A DNA stretch of 40,026 nucleotides from CAILLO01 sp964579735 (GCA_964579735.1 CAZOHH010000011.1:1-40026), one strand, 5' to 3'. Positions 15,031 through 23,006 are shown, numbered from the stretch's first letter. Notes: generated by a model not told the origin, from the sequence alone. Numbers and translations: made by a program.

Positions 15031-15894
15031 ATGGCTGACCGGAAACGCAGGGACCCCGCCCTCGTCGACGATCTGCGCTGGTGCGAGGCATTGACGCTAC
15101 GACATTCGAAGTCGTTCCACTTCGCCTTCCACAACCTTCCGAGAGAGAAGGCCGAGGGCGTCTGGGCTGTATATGCCTTCTGCCGCCTTTTCGACGATGC
15201 CGTCGATGCCCCATCCGAGCCCGAGGATTTCGACCTGTTATGCATGCAGTGGATTCGATTCGCAAGCGGAGAAACACCGGATACCCATATGTGGCGCGCT
15301 CTCCGCCATGGATTCGAACGATTCGGACTGGAAAGGGTTCCATTCGATGACCTGCTTGCAGGACTCGACGGTGACCGAACCTTCCACCAACCGGAGAACG
15401 AAGAGGAACTGTTCACCTACTGCCACCGGGTCGCAGGGACGGTCGGTCTGATGCTCCTTCCCATCCTTTCGTCCGATCCAGCGGCCCGTGAGGCGCTGAG
15501 GCCCACGGCCGTGCGTCTCGGCGACGCGATGCAGCTGACGAACATCCTTCGCGACATCGGAGAGGACCTTGCACTCGGCCGGATCTATCTTCCTCTGGAT
15601 CGAATGCGGGAGACCGGTGTCACACCGGAGATCCTTGCCGCGGGCAAACCCACGGACGCATTCCGTACGCTCTGGGAGTCCCTCGCGACGACCGCGGAGA
15701 GCTGGTATGCGGAGTTCCACCACACGGTCCACGCCTACGATGCAGACAGCCGAAGGTCCTTGCGCATCGCTTCGAACGCGTATCGCGAAATCCTGCACGA
15801 AGTGCGTCGCCACGGGTATGACTGTCTGACAAAACGCAATTCCGTTCCGGCTTGGAAGAAGGCAGTCCTATCCGTCAGAGCTTGGTTCGCATGA
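15031..15894 (+). CDS. Phytoene/squalene synthase family protein
   Basis: 287 residues; GGGAGGA lies seven bases before the ATG. This is a head-to-head trans-prenyl condensing enzyme: the first aspartate motif is DDAVD at 55-59 and the second DIGED at 175-179 (in QLTNILRDIGEDLALGRIYLP), both binding the Mg2+-diphosphates. SKSFHFAFHNLP near the N-terminus is the family start. Substrate could be FPP (squalene, dehydrosqualene) or GGPP (phytoene); the sequence alone does not decide. No desaturase, cyclase or HpnD/E partner is adjacent. Instead the gene overlaps (ATGA) the prenol-kinase fusion, suggesting that salvaged prenyl diphosphate feeds it. Confidence 0.9.
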   Translation: MADRKRRDPALVDDLRWCEALTLRHSKSFHFAFHNLPREKAEGVWAVYAFCRLFDDAVDAPSEPEDFDLLCMQWIRFASGETPDTHMWRALRHGFERFGLERVPFDDLLAGLDGDRTFHQPENEEELFTYCHRVAGTVGLMLLPILSSDPAAREALRPTAVRLGDAMQLTNILRDIGEDLALGRIYLPLDRMRETGVTPEILAAGKPTDAFRTLWESLATTAESWYAEFHHTVHAYDADSRRSLRIASNAYREILHEVRRHGYDCLTKRNSVPAWKKAVLSVRAWFA

Positions 15895-17354
15895 GTCCCT
15901 GGATCGGCATCGTCTTCTCTTTTCTATACGTATTCATGGTCATAGGGATTTCCACCCTCCTCATGAAACGCGGCTTCATCCAGGGCGAGGCCAGTCGAAA
16001 GACCGTCCACATCCTGGTCTCCAACTGGTGGCTGATCGCCATGTGGGCGTTCACGAGCCCCGTTTGGGCCGCGGCGGTGCCGGCTGCCTTCGTGCTCATC
16101 AACTACGCATCCTATCGGTTCGGCATCTTCTCCGCGATGGAGAGGGGGGGAGGGAAGGAGGATCTCGGGACGGTGTGGTACGCCGTTTCGTTGTTGATTC
16201 TCGCATTGACCACCTTTTCCGCGCCACTCCACCCCTGGGTCGGTGCCGTCGGCATCCTCGCGATGGGTTATGGCGACGGTTTCGCGGCCATCGTCGGGAA
16301 GCGGTTCGGACGCATGCGATTTCCCATGTCGAAGAAGTCTCTGGAAGGGTCGACGGTTCTCTTCGTCTCCGTCTTCACGACGACCGCCCTGGTCACGGGT
16401 TTCTCCGGCATCGCCTCGTTCCTGGCCCTGTCCTTTGTCGTGGCAAGCGCAGCCACGGTTGTCGAACTCGCCACGCCCATGGGTCTCGACAACCTGACCC
16501 TCCCGCTCTCCAGCGCCGGACTCGCCTTCCTGCTGTCCACCCACACCGAGCTTCTTCCCTACGCGCTGGGCTTCGCCGCCAGTTCGCTTCTGATCCTGCC
16601 TGCGTTCGCTCGGGGGTCTCTGGACCGTCCCGGCGCCGTCGCCGCGATTCTGCTCGGTACGCTGGTTCAATGGACGGGGGGCTGGGTAGCTTTCCTCGCG
16701 CTCATCCTCTTCTTCGGACCTGCCGTGCTGGTTTCCAGAACCGGAAGCGCCCTCAAGGAAGGAGACGCGAAAGCCGTCCATCGTCGGACAGGCTCCCGTA
16801 CCGCCGTCCAGGTCCTCGCCAATGGCGGCCCCGCGCTCCTCTTCCTGATCATTTCGACGATGGAGAGCGGGTCGACGGCTTTTCTAGGCGCGGGTCTCTG
16901 CGCCCTCGCGGCTGCCGGCGCCGACACGTGGTCCTCGGAACTGGGGATGCTGAGCCGCCACGCGCCCGTTTCGCTCCTGACGCGCCAGCCCGTCCGCCGA
17001 GGCATTTCCGGTGGAGTCACGTCGCTGGGGTTTCTGGGCGCTCTGGTCGGAGCGGCTTTCGTAGCGCCGTTGGCGCTTTTCATCGGCCTGCCCGTGATCA
17101 CCGGACTTCTGGCCGTCGCGGTCGTGGCGGTCTGCGGGATGGCCGGCTCTCTGCTCGACAGCCTCCTCGGCGACACGCTTCAGGCGAAGTACCGGGACAC
17201 GATGAGCGAAGGGTGGACGGAACGCACGGAAATGGACGGAGCTGCACTCCCATTGGAGCGCGGCTTCGCCTGGGTGGACAACGATCTTGTGAACGCGGCG
17301 AGCTCCCTCGCAGCGGGCGGTATCGGGCTCGGACTTTTCCTACTGCTTATCTGA
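15891..17354 (+). CDS. Fusion of phytol/dolichol kinase-like and DUF92 (VTE6-like) membrane domains
   Basis: 487 residues, at least ten hydrophobic segments. The N-terminal half (1-220) resembles CTP-dependent polyprenol kinases (VTE5/SEC59 type): SRKTVHI, GYGDGFAAIVGKRFG and KKSLEGS are the conserved RKxxH, GDGxAxxxG and KSxEGS signatures. The C-terminal half (225-487) is DUF92/TMEM19-like: QVLANGG, GADTWSSELG, RRGISGGVTSLG, GSLLDSLLGDTLQ and WVDNDLVNAASSL. In plants VTE5 and VTE6 phosphorylate phytol to phytyl phosphate and then diphosphate. The fusion would therefore turn a free prenol into its diphosphate in two steps. Substrate is unknown. The 3' end overlaps mscL by 15 bp, convergently. 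Confidence 0.85.
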   Translation: MSPWIGIVFSFLYVFMVIGISTLLMKRGFIQGEASRKTVHILVSNWWLIAMWAFTSPVWAAAVPAAFVLINYASYRFGIFSAMERGGGKEDLGTVWYAVSLLILALTTFSAPLHPWVGAVGILAMGYGDGFAAIVGKRFGRMRFPMSKKSLEGSTVLFVSVFTTTALVTGFSGIASFLALSFVVASAATVVELATPMGLDNLTLPLSSAGLAFLLSTHTELLPYALGFAASSLLILPAFARGSLDRPGAVAAILLGTLVQWTGGWVAFLALILFFGPAVLVSRTGSALKEGDAKAVHRRTGSRTAVQVLANGGPALLFLIISTMESGSTAFLGAGLCALAAAGADTWSSELGMLSRHAPVSLLTRQPVRRGISGGVTSLGFLGALVGAAFVAPLALFIGLPVITGLLAVAVVAVCGMAGSLLDSLLGDTLQAKYRDTMSEGWTERTEMDGAALPLERGFAWVDNDLVNAASSLAAGGIGLGLFLLLI

Positions 17355-17801
17355 CTTTCCGCTGGACCCGTTCTTGAGAAGGTCGCGTATCTCCTCTAGA
17401 AGAACGACGTCCTCGGCACGTGCAGCTGGAACAACAGCCTCTGCGGCCGCTTCCGCAGCGGCTTCCTTCTTCTCCATGCGCGCTTTTGCCTTGTTGATGA
17501 GCTGGATGAACAGGAAGATGGACAGTGCGACGATCAGGAAATCCACGGTCGTCTGTATGAAATTCCCATAGGTCAGGGCCACTTCGGGTTTGAGCACCGT
17601 AGCTCCATCCAGGACGGCAGGCTTCAGGACGACCTTCAGGTCACGGAAACTCACGCCGGAAGTAAGGAATCCGATCACCGGCATGAATAGATCGCTGACG
17701 AGCGAAGAGACGATCTTCCCGAATGCGCCGCCGATGATCACGCCGATGGCCAGATCGAGTACGTTGCCACGAAGGGCGAAGCTCTTGAATTCCTTCAACA
17801 T
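17340..17801 (-). CDS. mscL: Large-conductance mechanosensitive channel
   Basis: 153 residues. MscL opens under membrane tension and releases solutes on hypo-osmotic shock. MLKEFKSFALRGNVLDLAIGV begins the amphipathic N-helix and TM1 (about 15-45: VIIGGAFGKIVSSLVSDLFMPVIG); TM2 is at about 75-97 (TVDFLIVALSIFLFIQLI). The cytoplasmic C-terminus is longer than usual, with an Ala/Glu-rich stretch before the final LLEEIRDLL bundle helix. The start at 17801 is preferred over an in-frame GTG/ATG 15 bases upstream because GGGAGGTG lies just before it. It follows the rhodanese gene by 32 bases. Confidence 0.96.
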   Translation of the reverse strand: MLKEFKSFALRGNVLDLAIGVIIGGAFGKIVSSLVSDLFMPVIGFLTSGVSFRDLKVVLKPAVLDGATVLKPEVALTYGNFIQTTVDFLIVALSIFLFIQLINKAKARMEKKEAAAEAAAEAVVPAARAEDVVLLEEIRDLLKNGSSGKSDKQ

Positions 17802-17833
17802 GCGAACACCTCCCAATGCATCGAGTTCTTCCT

Positions 17834-18136
17834 CTATCGATTGTACATCATCATTCCGCCGGAGAGGAGCACAACGTCACGGAATCCTCCCGCCTCGAGG
17901 GCGCGTCCCGCTGAAACGGCGCGAGCGCCGGACCTGCAGATGGAAATCACCGTCTTGTCCTTCCAAGTGGCGATTTCAGGGAGACGGGCGAGCAGCTGCC
18001 CCAAGGGGATGTTGATGACACCTTCTATGCGGCCGGGGGGCGAGCGGAGTTCGTTCGGCTCCCGAACGTCGAGCAGCAGCATCGTCTTTCCTTCAGCCAA
18101 CCACGCCTTCAGTCCCTTGGCATCGATTTCCTTCAT
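17834..18136 (-). CDS. Single-domain rhodanese-like protein
   Basis: 100 residues, one rhodanese domain. The catalytic Cys67 opens the loop CRSGARA; LLLDVREPNEL and GVINIPLGQL are the family substructures. Such proteins carry sulfane sulfur as a persulfide in the cytoplasm. The six-residue active-site loop fits sulfur transfer rather than a Cdc25-type phosphatase. AAGGAGCC precedes the ATG. It appears to be first in an operon with mscL; no functional link between the two is evident. Confidence 0.93.
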   Translation of the reverse strand: MKEIDAKGLKAWLAEGKTMLLLDVREPNELRSPPGRIEGVINIPLGQLLARLPEIATWKDKTVISICRSGARAVSAGRALEAGGFRDVVLLSGGMMMYNR

Positions 18137-18255
18137 TCTTCTGGCTCCTTCCGATATTCGTGGGATACATTACGGTCTTGCACTACTTCACGGATTATAA
18201 TCGTGACAGGCATCGAGGGTAGGTAACCATGGTGCCGGAAATCGAGGAAAGTCCG

Positions 18256-19023
18256 ATGAGAATCACCTGGTTGTCGCATAGCGGATTCCTGGTCGAAGCC
18301 ATCGACGCGGTTCTGGTTTTCGATATGTTCCAGGACCCGGCGAAGACCGTCGAGGAGTTCTTTCTGTCTCGGCATGGCTCTTCGGTTCCACCTGCCCCTG
18401 TCTACTTCTTCGTCTCCCACTCCCATGCCGACCACTGCTCTCCCGAAATCCTGCGATACGCGGAAGAGTCCAACGTCGCCTACGTCCTTGAGACGGAGGC
18501 GGCACGATCCCTTCTCGAAGGGGATAGACAGGGTCTCCGACTCCCCGAAAGAGCGGTCGTGCGAATGAAACCCGGGGACGCAGCCGATTTCGGCTCCATG
18601 AAGGTCCACGCTTTCGGTTCCACCGACCAAGGGGTATCCTTCCTGGTCCAACTCGACGGACACTGGGTCTTCCACGCCGGAGACCTGAACGACTGGTATT
18701 GGGAGAGCGAATCGACGGAGAAGGAACTCGCCGAGGATGAGGCCGCCTTCGACCGCATCGTGGCGGATCTGGCCGCGACGCTTTCCGGATCCAACCCAGC
18801 GGTCCTGTCGGTCGCGTTTCTTCCTCTCGACCCGAGACTGGGACGCCATGCCGACCGCGGGGCACTCCGCTTCCTCGATGCGATTCCCGCCCACACCATC
18901 GTGCCGATGCACTTGCCGCCGAAGACCGCTCTCCCTGGACTTCTTGCCCTGGCGACGATCGGGCGCGCAGAGGTGATCGAGCTCGATGGGTCCGGAGCGT
19001 TCATCGATATCGAATTCCCCTGA
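18256..19023 (+). CDS. MBL-fold metallo-hydrolase
   Basis: 255 residues from the ATG at 18256 (GAGGAAA five bases upstream; family proteins begin MxITxLxHSGF). An ATG at 18229 gives nine more residues and cannot be excluded. The zinc motif SHSHADH has H55, H57, D59 and H60; HAGDLNDWYW supplies the next ligand region and TIVPMHLPP the C-terminal histidine. The set resembles UlaG/YtxK-like lactonase or nuclease-related MBL proteins, but substrate cannot be assigned. It is followed after 22 bases by a glyoxalase-like gene. Confidence 0.88.
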   Translation: MRITWLSHSGFLVEAIDAVLVFDMFQDPAKTVEEFFLSRHGSSVPPAPVYFFVSHSHADHCSPEILRYAEESNVAYVLETEAARSLLEGDRQGLRLPERAVVRMKPGDAADFGSMKVHAFGSTDQGVSFLVQLDGHWVFHAGDLNDWYWESESTEKELAEDEAAFDRIVADLAATLSGSNPAVLSVAFLPLDPRLGRHADRGALRFLDAIPAHTIVPMHLPPKTALPGLLALATIGRAEVIELDGSGAFIDIEFP

Positions 19024-19045
19024 TCCAGAATATGGAGGTAACCCC

Positions 19046-19420
19046 ATGAAATTCCATATCGTCCACAACAACATCAACGTGAAGGACCTGGACTGTTCCA
19101 TCGCCTTTTATGAGAAGGCACTCGGATTGATGCTTTCCAGCCTCAACAAGGCTGGAGACGGAAGCTACAAGCTCGCCTTCCTGGGCGATGGGATGACGGG
19201 CCACGCCATCGAATTGACCTGGCTTCGCGATAAGACCGGACCCTATGACCTAGGTGACAACGAGTCCCATATCGCATTCAAGGTGGACGACTTCGACAAG
19301 GCCTACTGCCTGCACAAGGAGATGGGCTGCATCGTCTACGAGAACAAGCCGATGGGCCTCTATTTCATCGAGGATCCGGACGGATACTGGCTCGAGATCA
19401 TTCCAGAAAAGCGTTCCTGA
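19046..19420 (+). CDS. VOC-family lactoylglutathione-lyase-like protein
   Basis: 124 residues; GGAGG eight bases upstream of the ATG. Two beta-alpha-beta-beta-beta units of the vicinal-oxygen-chelate fold are visible: FHIVHNNINVKDLDCSIAFY starts the first, ESHIAFKVDDFDKAYCLHKE the second. Candidate metal ligands are His7, the Glu in HAIELTW, the His in SHIAF and the Glu in YWLEIIPE, the glyoxalase I pattern. Glyoxalase I detoxifies methylglyoxal as its thiol adduct; the thiol used by this organism is unknown. The neighbouring MBL-fold gene could be the thioesterase (glyoxalase II) step, but its motif THxHxDH context is not the classical one, so this is speculation. Confidence 0.88.
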   Translation: MKFHIVHNNINVKDLDCSIAFYEKALGLMLSSLNKAGDGSYKLAFLGDGMTGHAIELTWLRDKTGPYDLGDNESHIAFKVDDFDKAYCLHKEMGCIVYENKPMGLYFIEDPDGYWLEIIPEKRS

Positions 19421-19434
19421 AAACGAACATATGT

Positions 19435-19463
19435 TTGCATTCGCCCACGCCCTTTGCTAGAAT
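19435..19463 (+). promoter_or_regulatory. Promoter of the radical SAM/DUF4130 operon
   Basis: TTGCAT at 19435-19440 and TAGAAT at 19458-19463, spacer 17, with an extended -10 TGC. Predicted start 19470, exactly where a perfect 7-bp hairpin begins (GAGACCG, loop AGAG, CGGTCTC; 19470-19487). Confidence 0.75.
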
Positions 19464-19508
19464 CAAGGGGAGACCGAGAGCGGTCTCATCCTCTGGAGGA
19501 GGTGGGAC

Positions 19509-20786
19509 GTGGATATCATCGAAAAGCTCGCGATACTCGGGGGTGCCGCCAAGTTCGACGTCTCCTGTTCCTCGAGTGGCAGCGACCGCTCCGCGTCCGC
19601 AGGCTCGGGAGTCGGAAACACGGTGGCCGGAGGGATCTGCCACACGTGGACCGATGACGGTAGATGCATCTCGCTGCTCAAGGTCCTGCTGACGAATCAT
19701 TGTGATTACGACTGCGTCTACTGCCGCAATCGCCAGTCCAACGACATACCCCGCGCCGCCTTCCGACCGGAGGAGCTCGCAGAACTCACGATACAGTTCT
19801 ACCGCCGCAACTACATCGAAGGGCTTTTCCTCAGCTCTGGTGTCGTAAGGGACCCGGACCACACGATGGATCTTCTGATCGAGACCGTACGCCTGCTTCG
19901 TGAGACGCACTCCTTCAAAGGGTACGTGCATGTGAAAGTGATTCCCGGGGCCTCGACCGACGCCGTCGAACGCATCGGTCGTCTGGCAGACCGAATCAGC
20001 GTCAACGTGGAATTGCCTTCCAGCCGCTCCCTGGCCCTCCTGGCCCCGCAGAAGCGTCCCGAACAGATCGAGGCTCCGATGGGCTATATCGCGGATCGGC
20101 GGGAAGCGAACCGGGACGAGCTGGTCCGCTATCGGAACGCGACACCCTTCGCCCCAGCTGGACAAAGCACCCAGATGATCGTCGGCGCGACGCCCGACAA
20201 GGATGTGCAGATTCTGCGACTTTCCCAGAACCTGTACTCGCGCTTCAACATGAAACGCGTATTCTATTCCGCCTATATCCCTACGAATACGGACTCGCTT
20301 CTTCCTGCCGTGACTTCCGCACCGCCCCTGCTGCGTGAGCATCGCCTGTATCAAGCGGATTGGCTGATGCGCTTCTACCGATTCGGTGTCGAAGAGATCG
20401 TCGATTCAAGCCACCCGGACCTCGACCTCGATCTGGACCCTAAAAGCGCCTGGGCCATGCGTCATCTCGACCTCTTCCCCGTGGAAGTGAATCGAGCGGA
20501 CTATGACACCCTTCTCCGTGTTCCCGGAATCGGGGTCATCTCGGCGAGACGCGTCGTGGACGCCCGTCGCCATGGTCGTCTCCGAGCGGAGGACCTGCGC
20601 CCCCTCGGGGTCGTGATGAAGCGTGCGCGCTTCTTTCTCACGGCTGGCGGGCGATACGCTGCCGAGCGTATCCCACAGGCGGACGAACTGCGCCTGCGTC
20701 TGGCCGACTCCTGTGGACAAACCGGATACGCCCCCTTCCAGCTCCGGATCGAGGATCTGATTGTGGCAAGTGGGGCGGCTGTCTGA
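19509..20786 (+). CDS. Putative DNA modification/repair radical SAM protein with C-terminal HhH
   Basis: 425 residues; GTG start with GGAGGAGG upstream. The N-terminal AKFDVSCSSSG, GGICHTWTDDGRCISLLKVLLTN and the radical SAM cluster motif NHCDYDCVYC (C-x3-C-x2-C), then NRQSNDIPRAAF and NYIEGLFLSSG, match the TIGR03916 family as I remember it. Near the C-terminus DTLLRVPGIGVISARRVVDARRHG is a helix-hairpin-helix, which binds DNA non-specifically. The family is predicted to act in DNA modification or repair from its association with uracil-DNA glycosylase domains; no reaction has been shown to my knowledge. The stop codon shares one base with the start of the DUF4130 gene. Confidence 0.9.
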   Translation: MDIIEKLAILGGAAKFDVSCSSSGSDRSASAGSGVGNTVAGGICHTWTDDGRCISLLKVLLTNHCDYDCVYCRNRQSNDIPRAAFRPEELAELTIQFYRRNYIEGLFLSSGVVRDPDHTMDLLIETVRLLRETHSFKGYVHVKVIPGASTDAVERIGRLADRISVNVELPSSRSLALLAPQKRPEQIEAPMGYIADRREANRDELVRYRNATPFAPAGQSTQMIVGATPDKDVQILRLSQNLYSRFNMKRVFYSAYIPTNTDSLLPAVTSAPPLLREHRLYQADWLMRFYRFGVEEIVDSSHPDLDLDLDPKSAWAMRHLDLFPVEVNRADYDTLLRVPGIGVISARRVVDARRHGRLRAEDLRPLGVVMKRARFFLTAGGRYAAERIPQADELRLRLADSCGQTGYAPFQLRIEDLIVASGAAV

Positions 20787-21577
20787 TGTTTCTGCGCTAT
20801 GACGGCAGTTTCGAAGGGTTCCTGAGCGTCGCGGCCACTGCGCTTCGTAGGAAGACGGATTGCTCCATCTTGCGGCCTGGCGCGCAGATTCCTTTGCTGC
20901 CCGTGGAGGAGGTCGCGACCGAGTCCGGTCTGGCCGACCGAATGGGGGAGTATCTTGCCGCGCGATTCGGACTGGAAATGCCCGGTACCATCTATAAAGC
21001 CTGGCTATCCCATGAAGAGGGTATCGAGGACGCTCTCCTCGCCTTTCTGCGGATCGGTCTCGAACGCCGCGTAGACCCGAGTGGATTCCGACAATGCCCA
21101 GAGGTTTCCACCGTGATGAAGGCGAGTCGACGGGTCGGGTGGGAGGCCCACCGATTTCTTGGACTCGTTCGCTTCCGGCTTCGAGGAACGCTCTATATCG
21201 CCGAGATAGAGCCTGATATGGATATCCTCCCCTTGATCGGGGACCACTTCTCCGACCGTTTCCATGATCAGGACTTCGCCATACACGACATCGGAAGGGG
21301 AACGGCGCTCCTTCATGGCGCCGAAGGCGCATGGACCGTCATCGAAGTGTCGAAGGACTCCGAAGCCGCCCGTTCGGAAAAGGTCACGGACGCACTGGCG
21401 AAGCCGGATGCGTTCGAGACCCTGTGGAAACGTTACTTCAAGTCCATGTGCATCGAAGAGAGACGCAATCCGACATGCCAACGCAACTTCCTGCCGAAGA
21501 AGCATTGGCGGCATCTCATCGAGGAGCCGGGTCGCCCTCCGGAGAATATTCGTCCCGCATCTTCCGGTAGGCGATGA
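20786..21577 (+). CDS. DUF4130 probable DNA metabolism protein
   Basis: 263 residues; ATG overlaps the preceding TGA (TGATG). MFLRYDGSFEGFLSVAATAL and the C-terminal motif ERRNPTCQRNFLPKKHWRHL are the hallmarks of the TIGR03915/DUF4130 family, the constant partner of the preceding radical SAM protein. Basic and aromatic residues in the C-terminal motif suggest nucleic-acid contact. Function is unknown. In some bacteria this domain is fused to a family 4-like uracil-DNA glycosylase; here it stands alone, and a separate family 4 enzyme is encoded at 39332. The last 62 bp overlap the convergent Rieske gene. Confidence 0.9.
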   Translation: MFLRYDGSFEGFLSVAATALRRKTDCSILRPGAQIPLLPVEEVATESGLADRMGEYLAARFGLEMPGTIYKAWLSHEEGIEDALLAFLRIGLERRVDPSGFRQCPEVSTVMKASRRVGWEAHRFLGLVRFRLRGTLYIAEIEPDMDILPLIGDHFSDRFHDQDFAIHDIGRGTALLHGAEGAWTVIEVSKDSEAARSEKVTDALAKPDAFETLWKRYFKSMCIEERRNPTCQRNFLPKKHWRHLIEEPGRPPENIRPASSGRR

Positions 21578-22520
21578 TCGGCGCATCACCTGGGATGAGG
21601 TGTTCTCCCATTCTGAGACGGGTCTCCTTGGGCCGTTCCGGTTCGACGACCGCACGGTCCTGGTGAAGGACCACTCGGTCGCTGATTCGGCCGACGATAG
21701 CGAAGATCTGCTTGAGAACGGGTAGACGGGTGATGGCCTGGCAGAATCGCACATAGACCATGGTGTTCTCTTCGTCGACGGGTACGAAGGCGGCGATGAT
21801 GCGGATCTTGTCCGTGATGTCGTTCATCCAGAGATTGGGATACAAGAACTCGAGGTGGAACAGCCTGCTTGGGTCGCCCATTTCGGCTGCGCTCTTCGCA
21901 CGTTGCCCGCGCTCGGGTTGATTGTCCACATAGAAGGTGAGTCGCAGGCCGTCGCGAACGACCCAAGGACCGTTCACGACGGTGGCGTTGCCGCGTCCGA
22001 TGGTGGAGGCGTGGACGAAGGGGACATGGACGGTGTCCAGCTGATTCTCGATGCAGCGGGTGAAGTGCGTCTTCCATGGGTCGCGCAAAGTGCTTCCCTT
22101 GAATTGGAAGTCCTTTTCGATGAGTTCATCGAAGAAAGGGGGCTCTGACAGAGCGGATTCTCCTTCAAAGGGAATCTCCCCTGTCCATACGAAGATGAAG
22201 CCGAACTTCTCTCGGACAGGGAAGGATCGGACCTGAAAGGATTCCTGTACAGGCGAAGTGGCACCGTTCGCAGGAATCTTCCTTACCTTTCCGGTACCAT
22301 CGTATTCAAAGCCGTGGAACGGGCAGGCTAGATGGTCTCCCACCCTCTTTCCGGCACCGATACTGGCGCCGCGATGACAACAGACGTCATCGATGGAGTG
22401 TACACGACCGGAATCGTCCCTCCAGAGGGCGAACCTGCGACCAAGCCTGAGTACGGAGACTGGAGCCTTCTTCGGAACTTCACAGGACTCGAGGATGATG
22501 ACCCATGCGTTGGGAATCAT
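21516..22520 (-). CDS. Rieske-type aromatic-ring-hydroxylating oxygenase, alpha-like subunit
   Basis: 334 residues; AAGGAAGGAG precedes the ATG. The Rieske [2Fe-2S] ligands are C47, H49, C66 and H69 (VCCHRGAS and ACPFHGFEYDG). The mononuclear iron site follows the N-x2-D-x2-H-x4-H pattern: N159, D162, H165, H170 (ENQLDTVHVPFVH), with the distal aspartate probably in VVLHQDRAV. These enzymes use O2 and electrons from a reductase to oxidise aromatic or tetrapyrrole-like substrates. No reductase or ferredoxin gene is nearby and the substrate is unknown. The tail overlaps the DUF4130 gene in the opposite direction. Confidence 0.92.
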   Translation of the reverse strand: MIPNAWVIILESCEVPKKAPVSVLRLGRRFALWRDDSGRVHSIDDVCCHRGASIGAGKRVGDHLACPFHGFEYDGTGKVRKIPANGATSPVQESFQVRSFPVREKFGFIFVWTGEIPFEGESALSEPPFFDELIEKDFQFKGSTLRDPWKTHFTRCIENQLDTVHVPFVHASTIGRGNATVVNGPWVVRDGLRLTFYVDNQPERGQRAKSAAEMGDPSRLFHLEFLYPNLWMNDITDKIRIIAAFVPVDEENTMVYVRFCQAITRLPVLKQIFAIVGRISDRVVLHQDRAVVEPERPKETRLRMGEHLIPGDAPIIAYRKMRDEYSPEGDPAPR

Positions 22521-22550
22521 GGAGATCTCCTTCCTTGATGGAGCGCATGG

Positions 22551-22582
22551 TAAAAAAGGCGCTCCGCAGGGTGCGGAGCGCC
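22551..22582 (-). terminator. Strong intrinsic terminator of the P-loop gene
   Basis: Read on the minus strand: 11-bp perfect stem GGCGCTCCGCA/TGCGGAGCGCC with loop CCC, followed by TTTTTTA. It ends the gene at 22593-23006 before the Rieske gene. Confidence 0.92.
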
Positions 22583-22592
22583 TTGGGGTTGG

Positions 22593-23006
22593 TCAGGACT
22601 GATATTGAAGGATGCTGACGGGAACGGTATCCGGGTCCGCGCTGAGAATGATGGTGAAGTCGACGTGGTTCTTCGTGGAGAAGGAATCGAGCTCAGGAAG
22701 GAAGGCCGCTAGAGATTCGATGTCATCATCCATGATAACCTTGAAGATGCTGTCGATGTAGACGTCGGTGACGTCATAGTCTCTGGCGCATACGCCGGAG
22801 ATCAGTCCCAGAAGTCCTTGATAACCGCGAACGGGATAATCGTCCATGTCGACGAGCCGGACCTCATGGCGGACCTGATGGACCAGTCTGTGGCCACGCT
22901 CGATGCAGACCACGTCCTTGCCTTCCGACAAGACCTGCTGGTTCATTCCGTCCACCAGCTGTCCGGTCTTGCCGCTGCCCTTGTTTCCGATGATCACCTT
23001 GACCAT
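22593..23006 (-). CDS. Small P-loop ATP-binding protein
   Basis: 137 residues; AAAGGAGA before the ATG. MVKVIIGNKGSGKTGQLVDGMNQ contains the Walker A loop GNKGSGKT at 7-14; DVYIDSIFKVI is a Walker B-like strand and VDFTIILSADPDTVP the next beta strand. The size and arrangement match a short uncharacterised ATP-binding family seen in Clostridia, sometimes mislabelled as PilT-like. A longer frame that extends to 23753 runs antisense to the PHP gene and is not real. Nothing nearby reveals its role. Confidence 0.85.
   Translation of the reverse strand: MVKVIIGNKGSGKTGQLVDGMNQQVLSEGKDVVCIERGHRLVHQVRHEVRLVDMDDYPVRGYQGLLGLISGVCARDYDVTDVYIDSIFKVIMDDDIESLAAFLPELDSFSTKNHVDFTIILSADPDTVPVSILQYQS

Noticed and set aside
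18178..18201. TTGCAC plus TATAAT as promoter of the MBL-fold gene
   Set aside because: The spacer is only 12 bp; the TATAAT lies in a near-palindrome and could serve either strand, so it is not called.
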